Origin: Chloroflexota bacterium
GTDB lineage: Bacteria; Chloroflexota; Anaerolineae; Anaerolineales; UBA4823
Direction: 5' to 3'
Assembly (NCBI GenBank): GCA_020349245.1
Contig: CP070764.1
Span: forward strand, 1,408,578-1,453,104
DNA: 44,527 nucleotides
Shown here: piece by piece, positions 17,180 to 25,852 of the stretch
Numbering within the stretch: the first letter of the stretch is position 1
Layout of the letters: the number at the start of each line of letters is the position of its first letter
Notes under the pieces: model-generated
Database searches by the model: none
What the model was told of the DNA's origin: nothing
Seen by the model: the letters and a program-made list of their open reading frames with translations, nothing else
Program-made: the position numbers and the translations under genes

Positions 17180-17758
17180 ATGTCCTTGCAAAGATCGCAC
17201 CACCAAAAGGTTGTCCATCAGAATCTGCAAAATGCAAAGGTTTATAGATTGGTCTTGATGGTCGCACCTCCTTCAATCGGGGTAACAGAAATCATTCATG
17301 AATGGCGCGAAATGGTCCTCTCCGATTCACAAGTCCCCGCACTGTATATTGCCCTGAAGGAGAAGCATAATAATGAACAACAATTTCTCGCCGAATTAAG
17401 CGCAAAATTTGGTATCTGGAACCCTCGCTTGCTCAATCAAATATCCCTCTTACCAAATATCAGCGATTCACTTTTTGAGGGTGACAGATATTTTCAACGC
17501 TCACCCACAGCCCCATCTGCGGTGAGTGAAAATTTGATAATTGAAGTGATCAATGAATTAATGCCACTCGAAGAGGACCTATTTCTGGTCATGGATAATT
17601 ATCAGAACATCAATAACATTGAAATCCATAACGCCGTGACCTTTCTAATTAACTCCTTGCCGCCGAATATCCATCTAATTATTCTCTCCCATGTGCAACC
17701 ACCACTGCAGATTGCTCATTTGCGTGTAAGGAGACAGATGCTGGAAGTCAAATTTTAG
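17180..17758 (+). pseudogene. Truncated, degenerate MalT-type NTPase domain (remnant or solo domain)
   Basis: 192 residues collinear with residues about 15-210 of the LuxR regulator at 12474. The segment LVMDNYQNINNIEIHNAVTF matches its LVLDDYHFISNATIHENITF, and LRVRRQMLEVKF matches LRARRQMVEIKA. The Walker A region has decayed: VAPPSIGVTEI replaces TAPAGYGKTTL, so the catalytic lysine and threonine are gone. The frame stops just after the shared RRQM segment, and no TPR or helix-turn-helix follows; the downstream frame shows no resemblance. The ATG has no ribosome site. It is most likely the leftover of a second regulator gene next to the exporter, but 192 codons without a stop leave a retained decoy role possible. 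Confidence 0.65.
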
Positions 17759-17878
17759 GAAAAAATAATACGTATATTGATCACCATACCTTGGTAAACT
17801 GTATTGATAAATCAAATTCTGAATAATTCTGAGCATGTTGCACAACATATCTTATACAAACTATAAAGGAGCACTGAA

Positions 17879-18052
17879 ATGGACGTAAAATCAATTATTA
17901 ATTTAATCTTGAAAGGAATTGCCCTAGCTATGGGTGTGGCAGTAGTCGTCCTAAATGTATTAGGTACTGCAGCTGTTGAAACCTTGGTTACTTTGCTGGG
18001 AATCGGCCTCTTTTCATTAGGAATCTGGGCTCTGCAGAGTCAAGGGGACTAA
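17879..18052 (+). CDS. Small two-helix membrane protein, 57 residues
   Basis: Begins MDVKSIINLILKGIALAMG and ends LGIWALQSQGD. Two hydrophobic helices (about 8-30 and 35-53) are joined by a short turn. AAGGAG lies 7 bases before the ATG, an excellent ribosome site, and codon use is ordinary. No known family is recognised; similar short hydrophobic proteins are common in Chloroflexota by my recollection. A perfect ATGTTG-CA-CAACAT inverted repeat sits at 17835-17848, about 30 bases before the start and may be regulatory. A hairpin at 18075-18107 follows. Confidence 0.7.
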   Translation: MDVKSIINLILKGIALAMGVAVVVLNVLGTAAVETLVTLLGIGLFSLGIWALQSQGD

Positions 18053-18074
18053 ACCGGAATTATTTTCAATCCAC

Positions 18075-18107
18075 AATCCGGGTAGACACGGGAATATCTA
18101 CCGGATT
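18075..18107 (+). terminator. Hairpin after the small membrane protein gene
   Basis: AATCCGGGTAGA pairs with TCTACCGGATT with one bulged G and a 10-base loop, 23 bases after the stop. No T-run follows, so termination is possible but unproven. Confidence 0.4.
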
Positions 18108-18339
18108 ATCGTCCCGGTGATGTTTGGTAAGGTATCTTGCCCAACAAATTCCAAAAATCCATTGAACATATTCGCATTCAGGTGGATAGATCTCGGTGCA
18201 GACTCGATGGGAAGGTTTATTTCAACCACAGTCACTGCCTTTGGACTACCCACCTGAAAACTAAGTCTTAACTGAATTAAGATACTTGAAGAGAAACAAT
18301 TAGTTATAAAAACCTGAAATATAATCAGGGGGAATATAA

Positions 18340-19176
18340 ATGCCGATGATAAAACACCTAAATTTACAAAATCTTCTCTTGAGGCATGTCGCTATACCCA
18401 GCGACCACGGTTCGTGGGTTTTTTTGTTCAGTCCGCTACTTATCGGAATTTTCGCCGGCAGTAGCTGGAATTTGGCAACAATTTTTTTGGTGATTACCGC
18501 ATTAGCAGCATTCTTGATCCGCCAACCAGTTGTCATTGCGGTCAAGATTTATAGTGGGCGGCGAAACCGGAGGGAGCTCCCCGCGGCATGGTTCTGGACC
18601 GCTGTATACAGCATTATCGGAGCTGTAGGCGTAGCGGGATTGGTGTTTCAAGGGTTTGGATTTCTCCTCATCCTCGCATTGCCTGGAATTCCAGTCTTCA
18701 CCTGGCATTTGTACCTGGTGAGCAAGCGAGCTGAACGGCGGAATATCGGTGTTGAAATTGTGGGCAGCGGTGTGCTTGCGCTTGCAGCTCCGGCAGGGTA
18801 CTGGATCGGGATCGGCGAGATTGCCCTCATGGGCTGGTTGTTATTAATCCTTACCTGGCTGCAATCTGCGGCTTCCATCGTATATGCTTATCTGCGGTTA
18901 CAACAGCGAGAATTGGTCAAAATCCCGCCAATCAGAACCAGGATCCAAATGGCTCTCCGGGCGCTCATCTATTCTACATTCAACTTAATTCTCGTCATAG
19001 GATTGGGGTTAATAAATCTCGTATCACCATTCTTATTTCTGCCGTACCTCCTCCAATGGGGTGAAACGATATGGGGATCGATCAACCCAGCTGTGGGGAA
19101 GCGACCAACCGCCATCGGTTTCCGACAATTATTTATCAGCACCTTATTCACTTTGTTGTTTATTCTTACCTGGTGA
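18340..19176 (+). CDS. YwiC-like family membrane protein
   Basis: 278 residues with about eight membrane helices. The N-terminal IPSDHGSWVFLFSPLLIGI matches the family signature P-x-E/D-H-G-x-W near the first helix, followed by LAAFLIRQP and a basic YSGRRNRREL loop, as in YwiC-like proteins. The family is distantly similar to UbiA-type prenyltransferases and has no firm biochemical role. AGGGGG lies 7 bases before the ATG. It is flanked by spacers without other genes, so it appears monocistronic. Confidence 0.7.
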   Translation: MPMIKHLNLQNLLLRHVAIPSDHGSWVFLFSPLLIGIFAGSSWNLATIFLVITALAAFLIRQPVVIAVKIYSGRRNRRELPAAWFWTAVYSIIGAVGVAGLVFQGFGFLLILALPGIPVFTWHLYLVSKRAERRNIGVEIVGSGVLALAAPAGYWIGIGEIALMGWLLLILTWLQSAASIVYAYLRLQQRELVKIPPIRTRIQMALRALIYSTFNLILVIGLGLINLVSPFLFLPYLLQWGETIWGSINPAVGKRPTAIGFRQLFISTLFTLLFILTW

Positions 19177-19480
19177 TCGTGATTCCCATGGTGAAATTTG
19201 CGGAAAGCTCCTCAAAAAGATTAGAGTCAGCTGTATGCTGAATAACAAGCTTGACCTGTGGAGACTTGGATTTTAAATTAACGATCATAATCCCTTCGAT
19301 GATAGTGAAATCTCCGTGACTCGTTTTGCATAACCAGCCAAAATGATTTCGTCATACATTGAATTGGAGATTGGTTGAGGTGAGATTTTCTTGGTTCAGG
19401 AACTGCCAGGGTTAATCTAGTGTAAAATTTAGAAGCATATTTCGATTTTCTAAAACGCCCGTAGTTTAAAGGAGAGCAAC
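19177..19480. other. Intergenic region, nothing recognised
   Basis: About 300 bases between the YwiC-like and DUF4870 genes. No hairpin with T-run, RNA gene or small frame with a ribosome site was found. Confidence 0.4.
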
Positions 19481-20017
19481 ATGGCTGCAGAAAAGAAAGA
19501 TAACAAACCTGCCCAGGCTAAGGATACCAGCAAAGAAAAAGAATTAACAAATCAAGAAACGATAGACCAGGTTGAGCAATTGCCTCCCCCAGCTGAGGAA
19601 GCTCTTTCCCCATCTAATGAACAGAATTGGGCAATGATCTCCCACCTGAGCATCCTGCTGAACCTGTTCACCGGTTTCCTAGGACCGGTGGTGGCATTCA
19701 TCATCTACCTGGTCTACAGGGACCGTTCTCGCTATATTGCCTACCAGTCCTTACAATCAACTGTATTCCAGCTGGTAACGTGGATCGGCGTAGGATTGTT
19801 GATCGGCGCAATGTGGTTATTAAATCTCCTCCTCACCATAGTACTCGTCGGGATATTCTGTTTTCCCTTCACCATCCTGGGCACGATCTTCCTCCTGATT
19901 GTTCCCCTGGCTTCATTGGTTTACGGTATATACGCGGCTGTCCAATGCAGCCAAGGTGATGATTTCCGCTACTGGCTTGTCGGAGACTGGGTGCGAGGAA
20001 CTTACGAGAATATATAA
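19481..20017 (+). CDS. DUF4870 (Tic20-like) membrane protein
   Basis: 178 residues. The first about 45 are charged and rich in K, E, Q and P (cytoplasmic). The rest is a DUF4870 domain: NWAMISHLSILLNLFTGFLG, then VYRDRSRYIAYQSLQSTVFQ, which carries the family's motif of basic and aromatic residues, and a last pair of helices ending in GDWVRGTYENI. AAAGGAG lies 6 bases before the ATG. The family is widespread and of unknown function. It is followed directly by the promoter of the glycine-cleavage operon and is probably transcribed separately. Confidence 0.85.
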   Translation: MAAEKKDNKPAQAKDTSKEKELTNQETIDQVEQLPPPAEEALSPSNEQNWAMISHLSILLNLFTGFLGPVVAFIIYLVYRDRSRYIAYQSLQSTVFQLVTWIGVGLLIGAMWLLNLLLTIVLVGIFCFPFTILGTIFLLIVPLASLVYGIYAAVQCSQGDDFRYWLVGDWVRGTYENI

Positions 20018-20040
20018 ACCAGGTTGGACAATTATTTGAC

Positions 20041-20069
20041 TTGACTTTTCAAGGTCAAATACGTAGAAT
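20041..20069 (+). promoter_or_regulatory. Promoter of the glycine-cleavage operon
   Basis: TTGACT (20041-20046) and TAGAAT (20064-20069) with a 17-base spacer, placing the start near 20076, just before the riboswitch. Confidence 0.7.
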
Positions 20070-20089
20070 GGGTTAGATACCAACTCAAC

Positions 20090-20287
20090 GGGAGCTGGGG
20101 AGAGATCCAGTGAACTGCTGGACACCGAAGGGGCAAGTCTGGTGCAGAACAAACCAGACGAAACTCTCAGGTAAAGCGGACCCTGCCCCGCCAAACCTCT
20201 GGAAAGTTCGACGATTCTGATCGTCAACACCGAAGGGGCAAGTGCCGAAAGATGAATGGCGCGAATCTCTCAGGTCAACAACAGAGG
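20090..20287 (+). promoter_or_regulatory. Tandem glycine riboswitch
   Basis: Two glycine aptamers in a row. The identical core CACCGAAGGGGCAAG occurs at 20123-20137 and 20228-20242, and CTCTCAGGT at 20164-20172 and 20267-20275, both hallmarks of the family. Aptamer 1 spans about 20090-20193. Aptamer 2 is closed by a perfect P1 stem, CCTCTG (20196-20201) with CAGAGG (20282-20287). It precedes a terminator hairpin and gcvH, as expected for the glycine-activated class. The pattern is unmistakable; exact aptamer 1 borders are estimated. Confidence 0.97.
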
Positions 20288-20314
20288 CGCACGCATTCTG
20301 CGCGTGCGCCTTTT
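20286..20314 (+). terminator. Riboswitch expression-platform terminator
   Basis: GGCGCACGC (20286-20294) pairs perfectly with GCGTGCGCC (20302-20310) around a 7-base loop, then TTTT. The first two G are also the last two bases of the aptamer 2 P1 stem, so P1 and the full terminator stem compete for them. Confidence 0.85.
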
Positions 20315-20369
20315 AATTTACATCGGCGGCAACCAGCAGCCTGAATTTATTTCCGCAAAGGAGCCAGAC

Positions 20370-20762
20370 ATGAATATCCCCCCAGATTTGAAGTATACAG
20401 AGAACGATGAATGGATCAGAGTGGAAGGAACAACCGGAACCATCGGAATCACGGATTTCGCCCAGGACCAACTCTCGGATGTTGTATTTGTTGAGATCAT
20501 CGCTGATCTCGATGAGACAATAAACCAAGGCGATGCCTGTGCAACAGTTGAATCTGTCAAAGCAGCGGCAGATGTATACATGCCGGTCAGCGGAACCATT
20601 TCAGAGATCAATGAAGACCTGCTCGATTCTCCAGAACTAGTAAACACCGACCCCTACGGGGATGCCTGGATGGTAAAAATCAATTTGTCTGACCCAAGTC
20701 AAGTTGATGGATTACTCAGTCCGGAGGCCTATGAAAAAAGATGCGAGGAACGAATAGCGTAA
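20370..20762 (+). CDS. gcvH: Glycine cleavage system H protein
   Basis: 130 residues, normal length. The lipoyl-bearing lysine is Lys64 in ATVESVKAAADVYMP; LKYTENDEWIRVEG and DPYGDAWMVKI are also conserved. It carries the aminomethyl group between the P, T and L proteins. The start is ATG 20370 with AAGGAG about 7 bases upstream; an in-frame upstream frame reaching 20256 runs through the terminator and riboswitch and is rejected. It is the first gene of the riboswitch-controlled gcvH-gcvPA-gcvPB operon. Confidence 0.97.
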   Translation: MNIPPDLKYTENDEWIRVEGTTGTIGITDFAQDQLSDVVFVEIIADLDETINQGDACATVESVKAAADVYMPVSGTISEINEDLLDSPELVNTDPYGDAWMVKINLSDPSQVDGLLSPEAYEKRCEERIA

Positions 20763-20846
20763 ATTATCAGTGCAAATAAATATTAATCCTTATCAAAAGA
20801 TATCAAGAATACAGGTTGGAAAAGTCCATATAACGGAGAACTTATT

Positions 20847-22196
20847 ATGTTCACTCCCCACACAGATGCTGACCGGCAGGCAATGCTTAAAACGATCGGC
20901 GTCGATCGGTTAGAAGATTTATTCAAAGACCTTCCCCGGCAGTATCTCTTCCCCGAATTAAAGCTGCCACCTCCGCTCACCGAAATGGAGGTCTTGACCG
21001 AATTACATGACATCGCCTGGGCAAATGACACCGCCCGCGAGTTAATTTCATTCCTCGGTGCTGGTGCATACAACCACTATTGCCCGGCTGCCGTGGATGC
21101 GATTTTACGCAGAGGAGAGTTCTATACTGCATATACTCCCTATCAACCCGAGATATCCCAAGGGACTCTGCAAGCTATCTTCGAGTACCAGAGTTTGATC
21201 GCAGGCTTGACTGGTATGGATGTGTGCAATGCCTCGCACTACGATGGCGCAACTGCTGTCGCCGAAGCAGTCAACATGGCTTACCACAACTTCCGCGGGA
21301 AAAAACCCAAGGTCGTACTCTCCCCTGGTGTTCATCCGCATTACCGGGAAACTGTGCGCACCTATACCCGGGGTTCAGAGACCATTCTCGTTGGAGACCA
21401 AGGTGAAATCCCGCTAGAATCAGGGCCCGAGGCGCTGATTCCACTCATCGATGACCAAACCGGGCTGGTCGTAGTTTCCTACCCGGACTTTTTCGGTCGC
21501 ATCTACGATTATACGCAACTGGCAGAAGCGATCCACCAGGCAGGCGGTCTGCTGGCTGTCTCAGTAAACCCAATGGCACTCGGTCTCCTGAAACCTCCCG
21601 GGGAATTTGGTGCTGATATCGTCACAGGTGAAGGTCAACCACTCGGCATACCTCTATCCTATGGTGGTCCTTACCTCGGTTTGTTTGCTACCCGGCAGCA
21701 ATATGTCCGCAAAATGGCTGGACGTCTTGCCGGGGAAACCGTTGACAACCGCGGGCAGCGTGCCTACGTGCTGACACTGACTGCAAGGGAACAACACATC
21801 CGTCGAGACCGGGCAACCTCAAATATTTGCACAAACCAGGGGCTATTGGCTCTGGCGGCCACAGTTTACCTGAGCTTAGTCGGCAAACACGGCTTGCAAC
21901 AAGTTGCAGAACTCTGCTACCACAAGGCTCACTACGCAGCAGAACAAATCACCTCAATTAATGGTTATGAACTTTGGTCAGATCAGCAGTTTTTCAATGA
22001 ATTTCTCATCCACTGCCCAAAGCCTGCCCAAGAGATATACGATCATCTGCTCGAGCACAATTTGATCGCCGGTTATCCACTTGGAGAGGATTATCCTGGG
22101 CTGGAGGATTACCTGCTTATCGCTGTGACTGAAATGAATTCAAAAGATGATATAGACTGGTTGGTTGAAGGATTGGCGGAGGTATCCCATGGCTGA
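20847..22196 (+). CDS. gcvPA: Glycine dehydrogenase (decarboxylating) subunit 1
   Basis: 449 residues, the normal size of the N-terminal-half subunit of the two-chain P protein. Seen are FTPHTDADRQAMLKTIGV at the start, SFLGAGAYNHYCPAAVD, YTPYQPEISQGTLQAIFEYQ, and the ARQ-type VLTLTAREQHIRRDRATSNI with ICTNQ near residue 330. With GcvPB it decarboxylates glycine using PLP and passes the aminomethyl group to lipoyl-GcvH. CGGAG lies about 9 bases before the ATG. It lies 84 bases after gcvH and overlaps gcvPB by 8 bases. Confidence 0.97.
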   Translation: MFTPHTDADRQAMLKTIGVDRLEDLFKDLPRQYLFPELKLPPPLTEMEVLTELHDIAWANDTARELISFLGAGAYNHYCPAAVDAILRRGEFYTAYTPYQPEISQGTLQAIFEYQSLIAGLTGMDVCNASHYDGATAVAEAVNMAYHNFRGKKPKVVLSPGVHPHYRETVRTYTRGSETILVGDQGEIPLESGPEALIPLIDDQTGLVVVSYPDFFGRIYDYTQLAEAIHQAGGLLAVSVNPMALGLLKPPGEFGADIVTGEGQPLGIPLSYGGPYLGLFATRQQYVRKMAGRLAGETVDNRGQRAYVLTLTAREQHIRRDRATSNICTNQGLLALAATVYLSLVGKHGLQQVAELCYHKAHYAAEQITSINGYELWSDQQFFNEFLIHCPKPAQEIYDHLLEHNLIAGYPLGEDYPGLEDYLLIAVTEMNSKDDIDWLVEGLAEVSHG

Positions 22197-23658
22197 GCAT
22201 TTGATGTGTGACTTATCTGTTCCCGGTCGGGTAGGATTTCGTTTCCCTGAGTCAGATGTCCCGGCAGCACCTCTGCCAGACACCTTGCTTCGAGACGATC
22301 TGCCCTTGCCAGAATTGGCGGAGCTCGATGTTATCCGCTATTTCACCCGGCTTTCCCAACTCAACCACAGTGTGGACACCGGTTTCTACCCGTTGGGGTC
22401 TTGCACGATGAAATATAACCCTAAAGTGAATGAGGAAGCCGCTCGCATCCAAGGATTTGCGAACCTGCACCCATTACAACCGATCGAAACATCCCAGGGT
22501 GCCTTAGCCCTCATGTACCACCTGCAGGAGTGGTTGAATACCATTGGAGGTTTCGCTGGCACGAGCCTGCAGCCTGCTGCTGGTGCTCATGGTGAGCTAA
22601 CCGGGGTCCTGATCATCAGAGCTTACCACCGTTCTCGGAGTGATACCAAGCGCACCAAGATTCTAATCCCCGACTCTGCTCACGGTACAAATCCTGCCAC
22701 CTCGGCTATGAGCGGATTAACTGTAGTTGAATTACCGTCGGACGAACGGGGAAACATCAACCTGGATATCTTGCGTGAGCACTGTGATGAAACCCTGGCA
22801 GGTCTCATGCTGACCAACCCCAACACATTGGGATTATTCGATGAAAACGTTGAAGAAGTCAACCGGCTTGTCCACGATGCAGGAGGACTGATCTACGGTG
22901 ATGGCGCAAACATGAATGCCTTGCTCGGCATTATCCGACCTGCCGATGTGGGCATCGATGTGCTGCACTACAATCTCCACAAAACCTTTTCCACCCCGCA
23001 TGGAGGTGGTGGTCCCGGTTCTGGACCAGTTTCAGTAGTTGAAAAACTGGTTGAATTCCTGCCAGATCCTGTGGTCAAAATCATCGAAGAAGCTGACGAT
23101 GAGAATGGGATACCCCCACTTTACGGTCTCGTCACGCCACCACAAACCATTGGAAGGGTAAAAGCATTTCAAGGACACTTTGGTATGTTCGTGCGTGCCT
23201 ATACTTATATCCGCATGCATGGGGCAGAGGGTTTACGCAAGGTATCAGAGCACGCCGTCCTGAATGCCAATTACCTGCTCGCCCAACTCCGGGATACTTA
23301 CCATATCCCCTACGACCGTACCTGCATGCACGAATTCGTCGCTGAAGGACGTTGGCCAGATGCACCTGATATTCACGCCCTGGACATCGCCAAGAGGTTG
23401 ATGGACTTCAACTTCCATCCTCCGACTAATTACTTCCCACTCATCGTCCACGAAGCGCTGATGATTGAACCAACGGAAACGGAGAGTAAGGAGACCCTGG
23501 ATGCTTTTGCGAAGACGATGATCAAGATCGCCGAGGAAGCAAGAACCAACCCGGAAATATTGAAATCTGCCCCCCATTCCACACCTTTCGGTCGCTTGGA
23601 TGAAGTAAAAGCCGCGAAGGAGCTTGTCCTGTGCTGTGTTCCAGAGTTCGCTAGATAA
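22189..23658 (+). CDS. gcvPB: Glycine dehydrogenase (decarboxylating) subunit 2
   Basis: 489 residues from ATG 22189, which has GGAGG 6 bases upstream and overlaps the end of gcvPA (ATGGCTGA); the frame extends further upstream but only within gcvPA. The PLP lysine is Lys265 in NLHKTFSTPHGGGGPGSGP. FYPLGSCTMKYNPK, AGAHGELTGVLIIRAYH and DSAHGTNPATSAMSG are family blocks. It is the catalytic half of the P protein. The operon ends here, followed by a large hairpin; gcvT is not next door but fused to glyA on the other strand at 29912-33049. Confidence 0.97.
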   Translation: MAEHLMCDLSVPGRVGFRFPESDVPAAPLPDTLLRDDLPLPELAELDVIRYFTRLSQLNHSVDTGFYPLGSCTMKYNPKVNEEAARIQGFANLHPLQPIETSQGALALMYHLQEWLNTIGGFAGTSLQPAAGAHGELTGVLIIRAYHRSRSDTKRTKILIPDSAHGTNPATSAMSGLTVVELPSDERGNINLDILREHCDETLAGLMLTNPNTLGLFDENVEEVNRLVHDAGGLIYGDGANMNALLGIIRPADVGIDVLHYNLHKTFSTPHGGGGPGSGPVSVVEKLVEFLPDPVVKIIEEADDENGIPPLYGLVTPPQTIGRVKAFQGHFGMFVRAYTYIRMHGAEGLRKVSEHAVLNANYLLAQLRDTYHIPYDRTCMHEFVAEGRWPDAPDIHALDIAKRLMDFNFHPPTNYFPLIVHEALMIEPTETESKETLDAFAKTMIKIAEEARTNPEILKSAPHSTPFGRLDEVKAAKELVLCCVPEFAR

Positions 23659-23684
23659 AAAGTGACCGCTTGAGATTTTTCCTG

Positions 23685-23730
23685 TCTAACAATCGAGCTG
23701 CACAACCCAAAGTGCGCTCGTTTTGTTAGA
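23685..23730 (+). terminator. Large hairpin after gcvPB
   Basis: TCTAACAA, CGAGC and GCAC (23685-23703) pair with GTGC, GCTCG and TTGTTAGA (23712-23730), with one internal T-T mismatch and an 8-base loop. It starts 26 bases after the gcvPB stop. No T-run follows, so it may end or stabilise the transcript. Confidence 0.5.
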
Positions 23731-24018
23731 CCTGAAGGAATATTATCTCAATTTTTCAATAATTTAGAGGTCGATATCTGCGACCAAAGCCCCGAATCGG
23801 CAATAATAACGCAGGGGGAATATTCGAACACTTTTTGACCAAAAAAATTTTCACTTTCACCTCTGTAAACCCCTGATCGTTTGGTTGGTGATAAAATTAG
23901 AGCCCGCAATTAAAGGAGCCAGGGGGCGGATAGGCAGCCTGACCCTCTCCTCCATTTCAGGAATTGTTGGAATAGAGCTGCTGGAAACTTATTCATTTAT
24001 CAGTTTGAGTATTTTGAG
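23731..24018. other. Intergenic remainder before the kinase gene
   Basis: With the preceding hairpin this makes a 360-base spacer. A TGATAAAAT extended -10-like element lies near 23889, but no convincing -35 or other feature was seen. Confidence 0.35.
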
Positions 24019-25794
24019 ATGTCTGAATCAGGAAAATTCGTTCAGGTCAAACCTCGTCCCACTGTCGAGATTCACCTGCCAGATGGCAAAGTTCTGCGTG
24101 GACCTCGGGGTGCCAAGGTTGGTGACTTCCTGGCAGCCTTGAATGGTGGGCCTCCACCTGAAAATTCGAATTCGGAATATAAACCAATATCGCCGCCAAT
24201 TGTCGGGGCTATCATAAACGGTCAGCTGCGAGAATTAACCTATCCGATACAAATGGAATCTCGGGTCGAGACTGTGACCATGAGTGAACCTGATGGTATG
24301 CGGATATACCGTCGCTCCCTAACATTCTTGTTGGAAACAGCATTCGAAGAATTATTCCCAGACGGTTCTATTGCAATCGATCATTCGGTCTCATCAGGTG
24401 GATATTACTGCCAGGTAACAAATCGACCACCTCTCTCTGAAGATGAAATTGCCAAACTTGAAGACCGCATGCGAGAAATCGTTCATGAGGACTTACCTCT
24501 CTCCCGCTATGTTGTCCCCCTTCAAGAAGCAATTGATTATTTTCAAGGAAAAGGTTTGCAAGACAAGGTGCAGCTGCTAGCTTTTCGGAAAAAAGATTAT
24601 GTCACAGTTTACCAGTTACATGATTGCCGGGATTATTTGCACGGTTATATGGTCCCTTCGACTGGATATTTACGCTGGTTTGCGTTAGCCCCAACTGGAC
24701 ATGGCTTTACCTTGCGGTTCCCCCGTCGACACCGGCCTACCGAGCTGCTGCCATTACCAGATTATCCCAAGCTATTAGCGACGTTCCGGCTGTATGGCGA
24801 TTGGCTGCGCCGATTGGGAATTTCCAGCGCTGGGGCATTAAATGATGCGATCTACAGCAGCAGGATCCGGGAAGTGATTTTGGTCTCCGAAGCCCTGCAT
24901 GAGCAAAGGGTCGCTGATATTGCAGATGAAGTCGCTGCGAAAATGGACCAAGCTCGGCTGGTATTCATCGCCGGGCCTTCCGCCTCCGGGAAGACCACCT
25001 TCGCTAAGCGGCTTACCATCCAATTGTTAGCCCATGGCATCTCTCCATTTTCATTTGAGATGGATAATTATTTTGTTAACCGCAGCGATACTCCGCGAGA
25101 TGAGAATGGCGATTTCGATTTTGAATCACTGAATGCCTTAGACCTACAGCAGCTGACTCATGATTTGAAGCACCTGGTTGCTGGTCGCAGCATCCAGATG
25201 CCTCGCTTCAACTTCGTCACCGGTCAGCGTGAGCTCGGACAAGTCGTGCAGCTCGAACCCGGTCAGATAATTATCTTGGAAGGCATCCATGGTCTGAACC
25301 CGCAATTGCTACCAGATATTCCCCCTGATCAGACATTCCGCATCTACGTGTCAGCCTTAACCCAGCTCAACCTGGATCGCCACAACCGCGTCTCGACAAC
25401 CGATACCCGCTTGCTGCGGAGAATCATCCGGGATGCCCGGGAACGAGGTTACTCAGCTTTGCAGACAATCAACCGCTGGGAATCGGTTAGACGGGGTGAA
25501 AAACGGTATATATTTCCCTTCCAAGAGAATGCGGATATCATGTTCAATTCAGCCCTGGCTTATGAATTGCCTGTACTCAAATCATTAGCAGAACCGCTCT
25601 TACTGCAGGTGCCCCTGGGGACGCCAGAATTCATTGAAGCCAAGCGCTTGATTGCATTCCTGGAATGGTTCTTACCTTTAGAAGATGAGCTCGTTCCTGA
25701 CAATTCGATCCTGCGAGAATTTATCGGCGATTCAATTTTACGCGAATTCCACCTTTGGCCTAAAAGTCGCTCACCAAGCAAAGGATTCCTCTAA
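24019..25794 (+). CDS. Uridine kinase-like protein with N-terminal TGS and threonyl-tRNA-synthetase-like SAD domains
   Basis: 591 residues in three parts. About 14-90 is a TGS domain (VEIHLPDGKVLRGPRGAKVGDFL). About 95-235 resembles the second additional domain of threonyl/alanyl-tRNA synthetases, including YQLHDCRDYLHGYMVPSTG, which parallels the ThrRS DLCRGPHVPSTG segment. About 312-520 is a P-loop uridine kinase/phosphoribulokinase domain with Walker A GPSASGKTT (319-327), FEMDNYFVNRSDTPRDENG and ILEGIHGLNP. This three-part architecture is a known nucleoside-kinase-like group in several phyla, whose substrate is not settled. The start ATG has only a weak GAG upstream. It is monocistronic. 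Confidence 0.88.
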   Translation: MSESGKFVQVKPRPTVEIHLPDGKVLRGPRGAKVGDFLAALNGGPPPENSNSEYKPISPPIVGAIINGQLRELTYPIQMESRVETVTMSEPDGMRIYRRSLTFLLETAFEELFPDGSIAIDHSVSSGGYYCQVTNRPPLSEDEIAKLEDRMREIVHEDLPLSRYVVPLQEAIDYFQGKGLQDKVQLLAFRKKDYVTVYQLHDCRDYLHGYMVPSTGYLRWFALAPTGHGFTLRFPRRHRPTELLPLPDYPKLLATFRLYGDWLRRLGISSAGALNDAIYSSRIREVILVSEALHEQRVADIADEVAAKMDQARLVFIAGPSASGKTTFAKRLTIQLLAHGISPFSFEMDNYFVNRSDTPRDENGDFDFESLNALDLQQLTHDLKHLVAGRSIQMPRFNFVTGQRELGQVVQLEPGQIIILEGIHGLNPQLLPDIPPDQTFRIYVSALTQLNLDRHNRVSTTDTRLLRRIIRDARERGYSALQTINRWESVRRGEKRYIFPFQENADIMFNSALAYELPVLKSLAEPLLLQVPLGTPEFIEAKRLIAFLEWFLPLEDELVPDNSILREFIGDSILREFHLWPKSRSPSKGFL

Positions 25795-25852
25795 ATATCG
25801 TAATATCCATAAAATTCTCATCCTTTGCGAGAGATATCGCTTACGGCTCAGC

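Noticed and set aside
20256..20369. Longer gcvH start at 20256
   Set aside because: It would run through aptamer 2 and the terminator; ATG 20370 has the ribosome site and the normal GcvH N terminus.
22165..22188. Longer gcvPB start at 22165
   Set aside because: It lies inside gcvPA without a ribosome site; ATG 22189 has GGAGG and a usual overlap.
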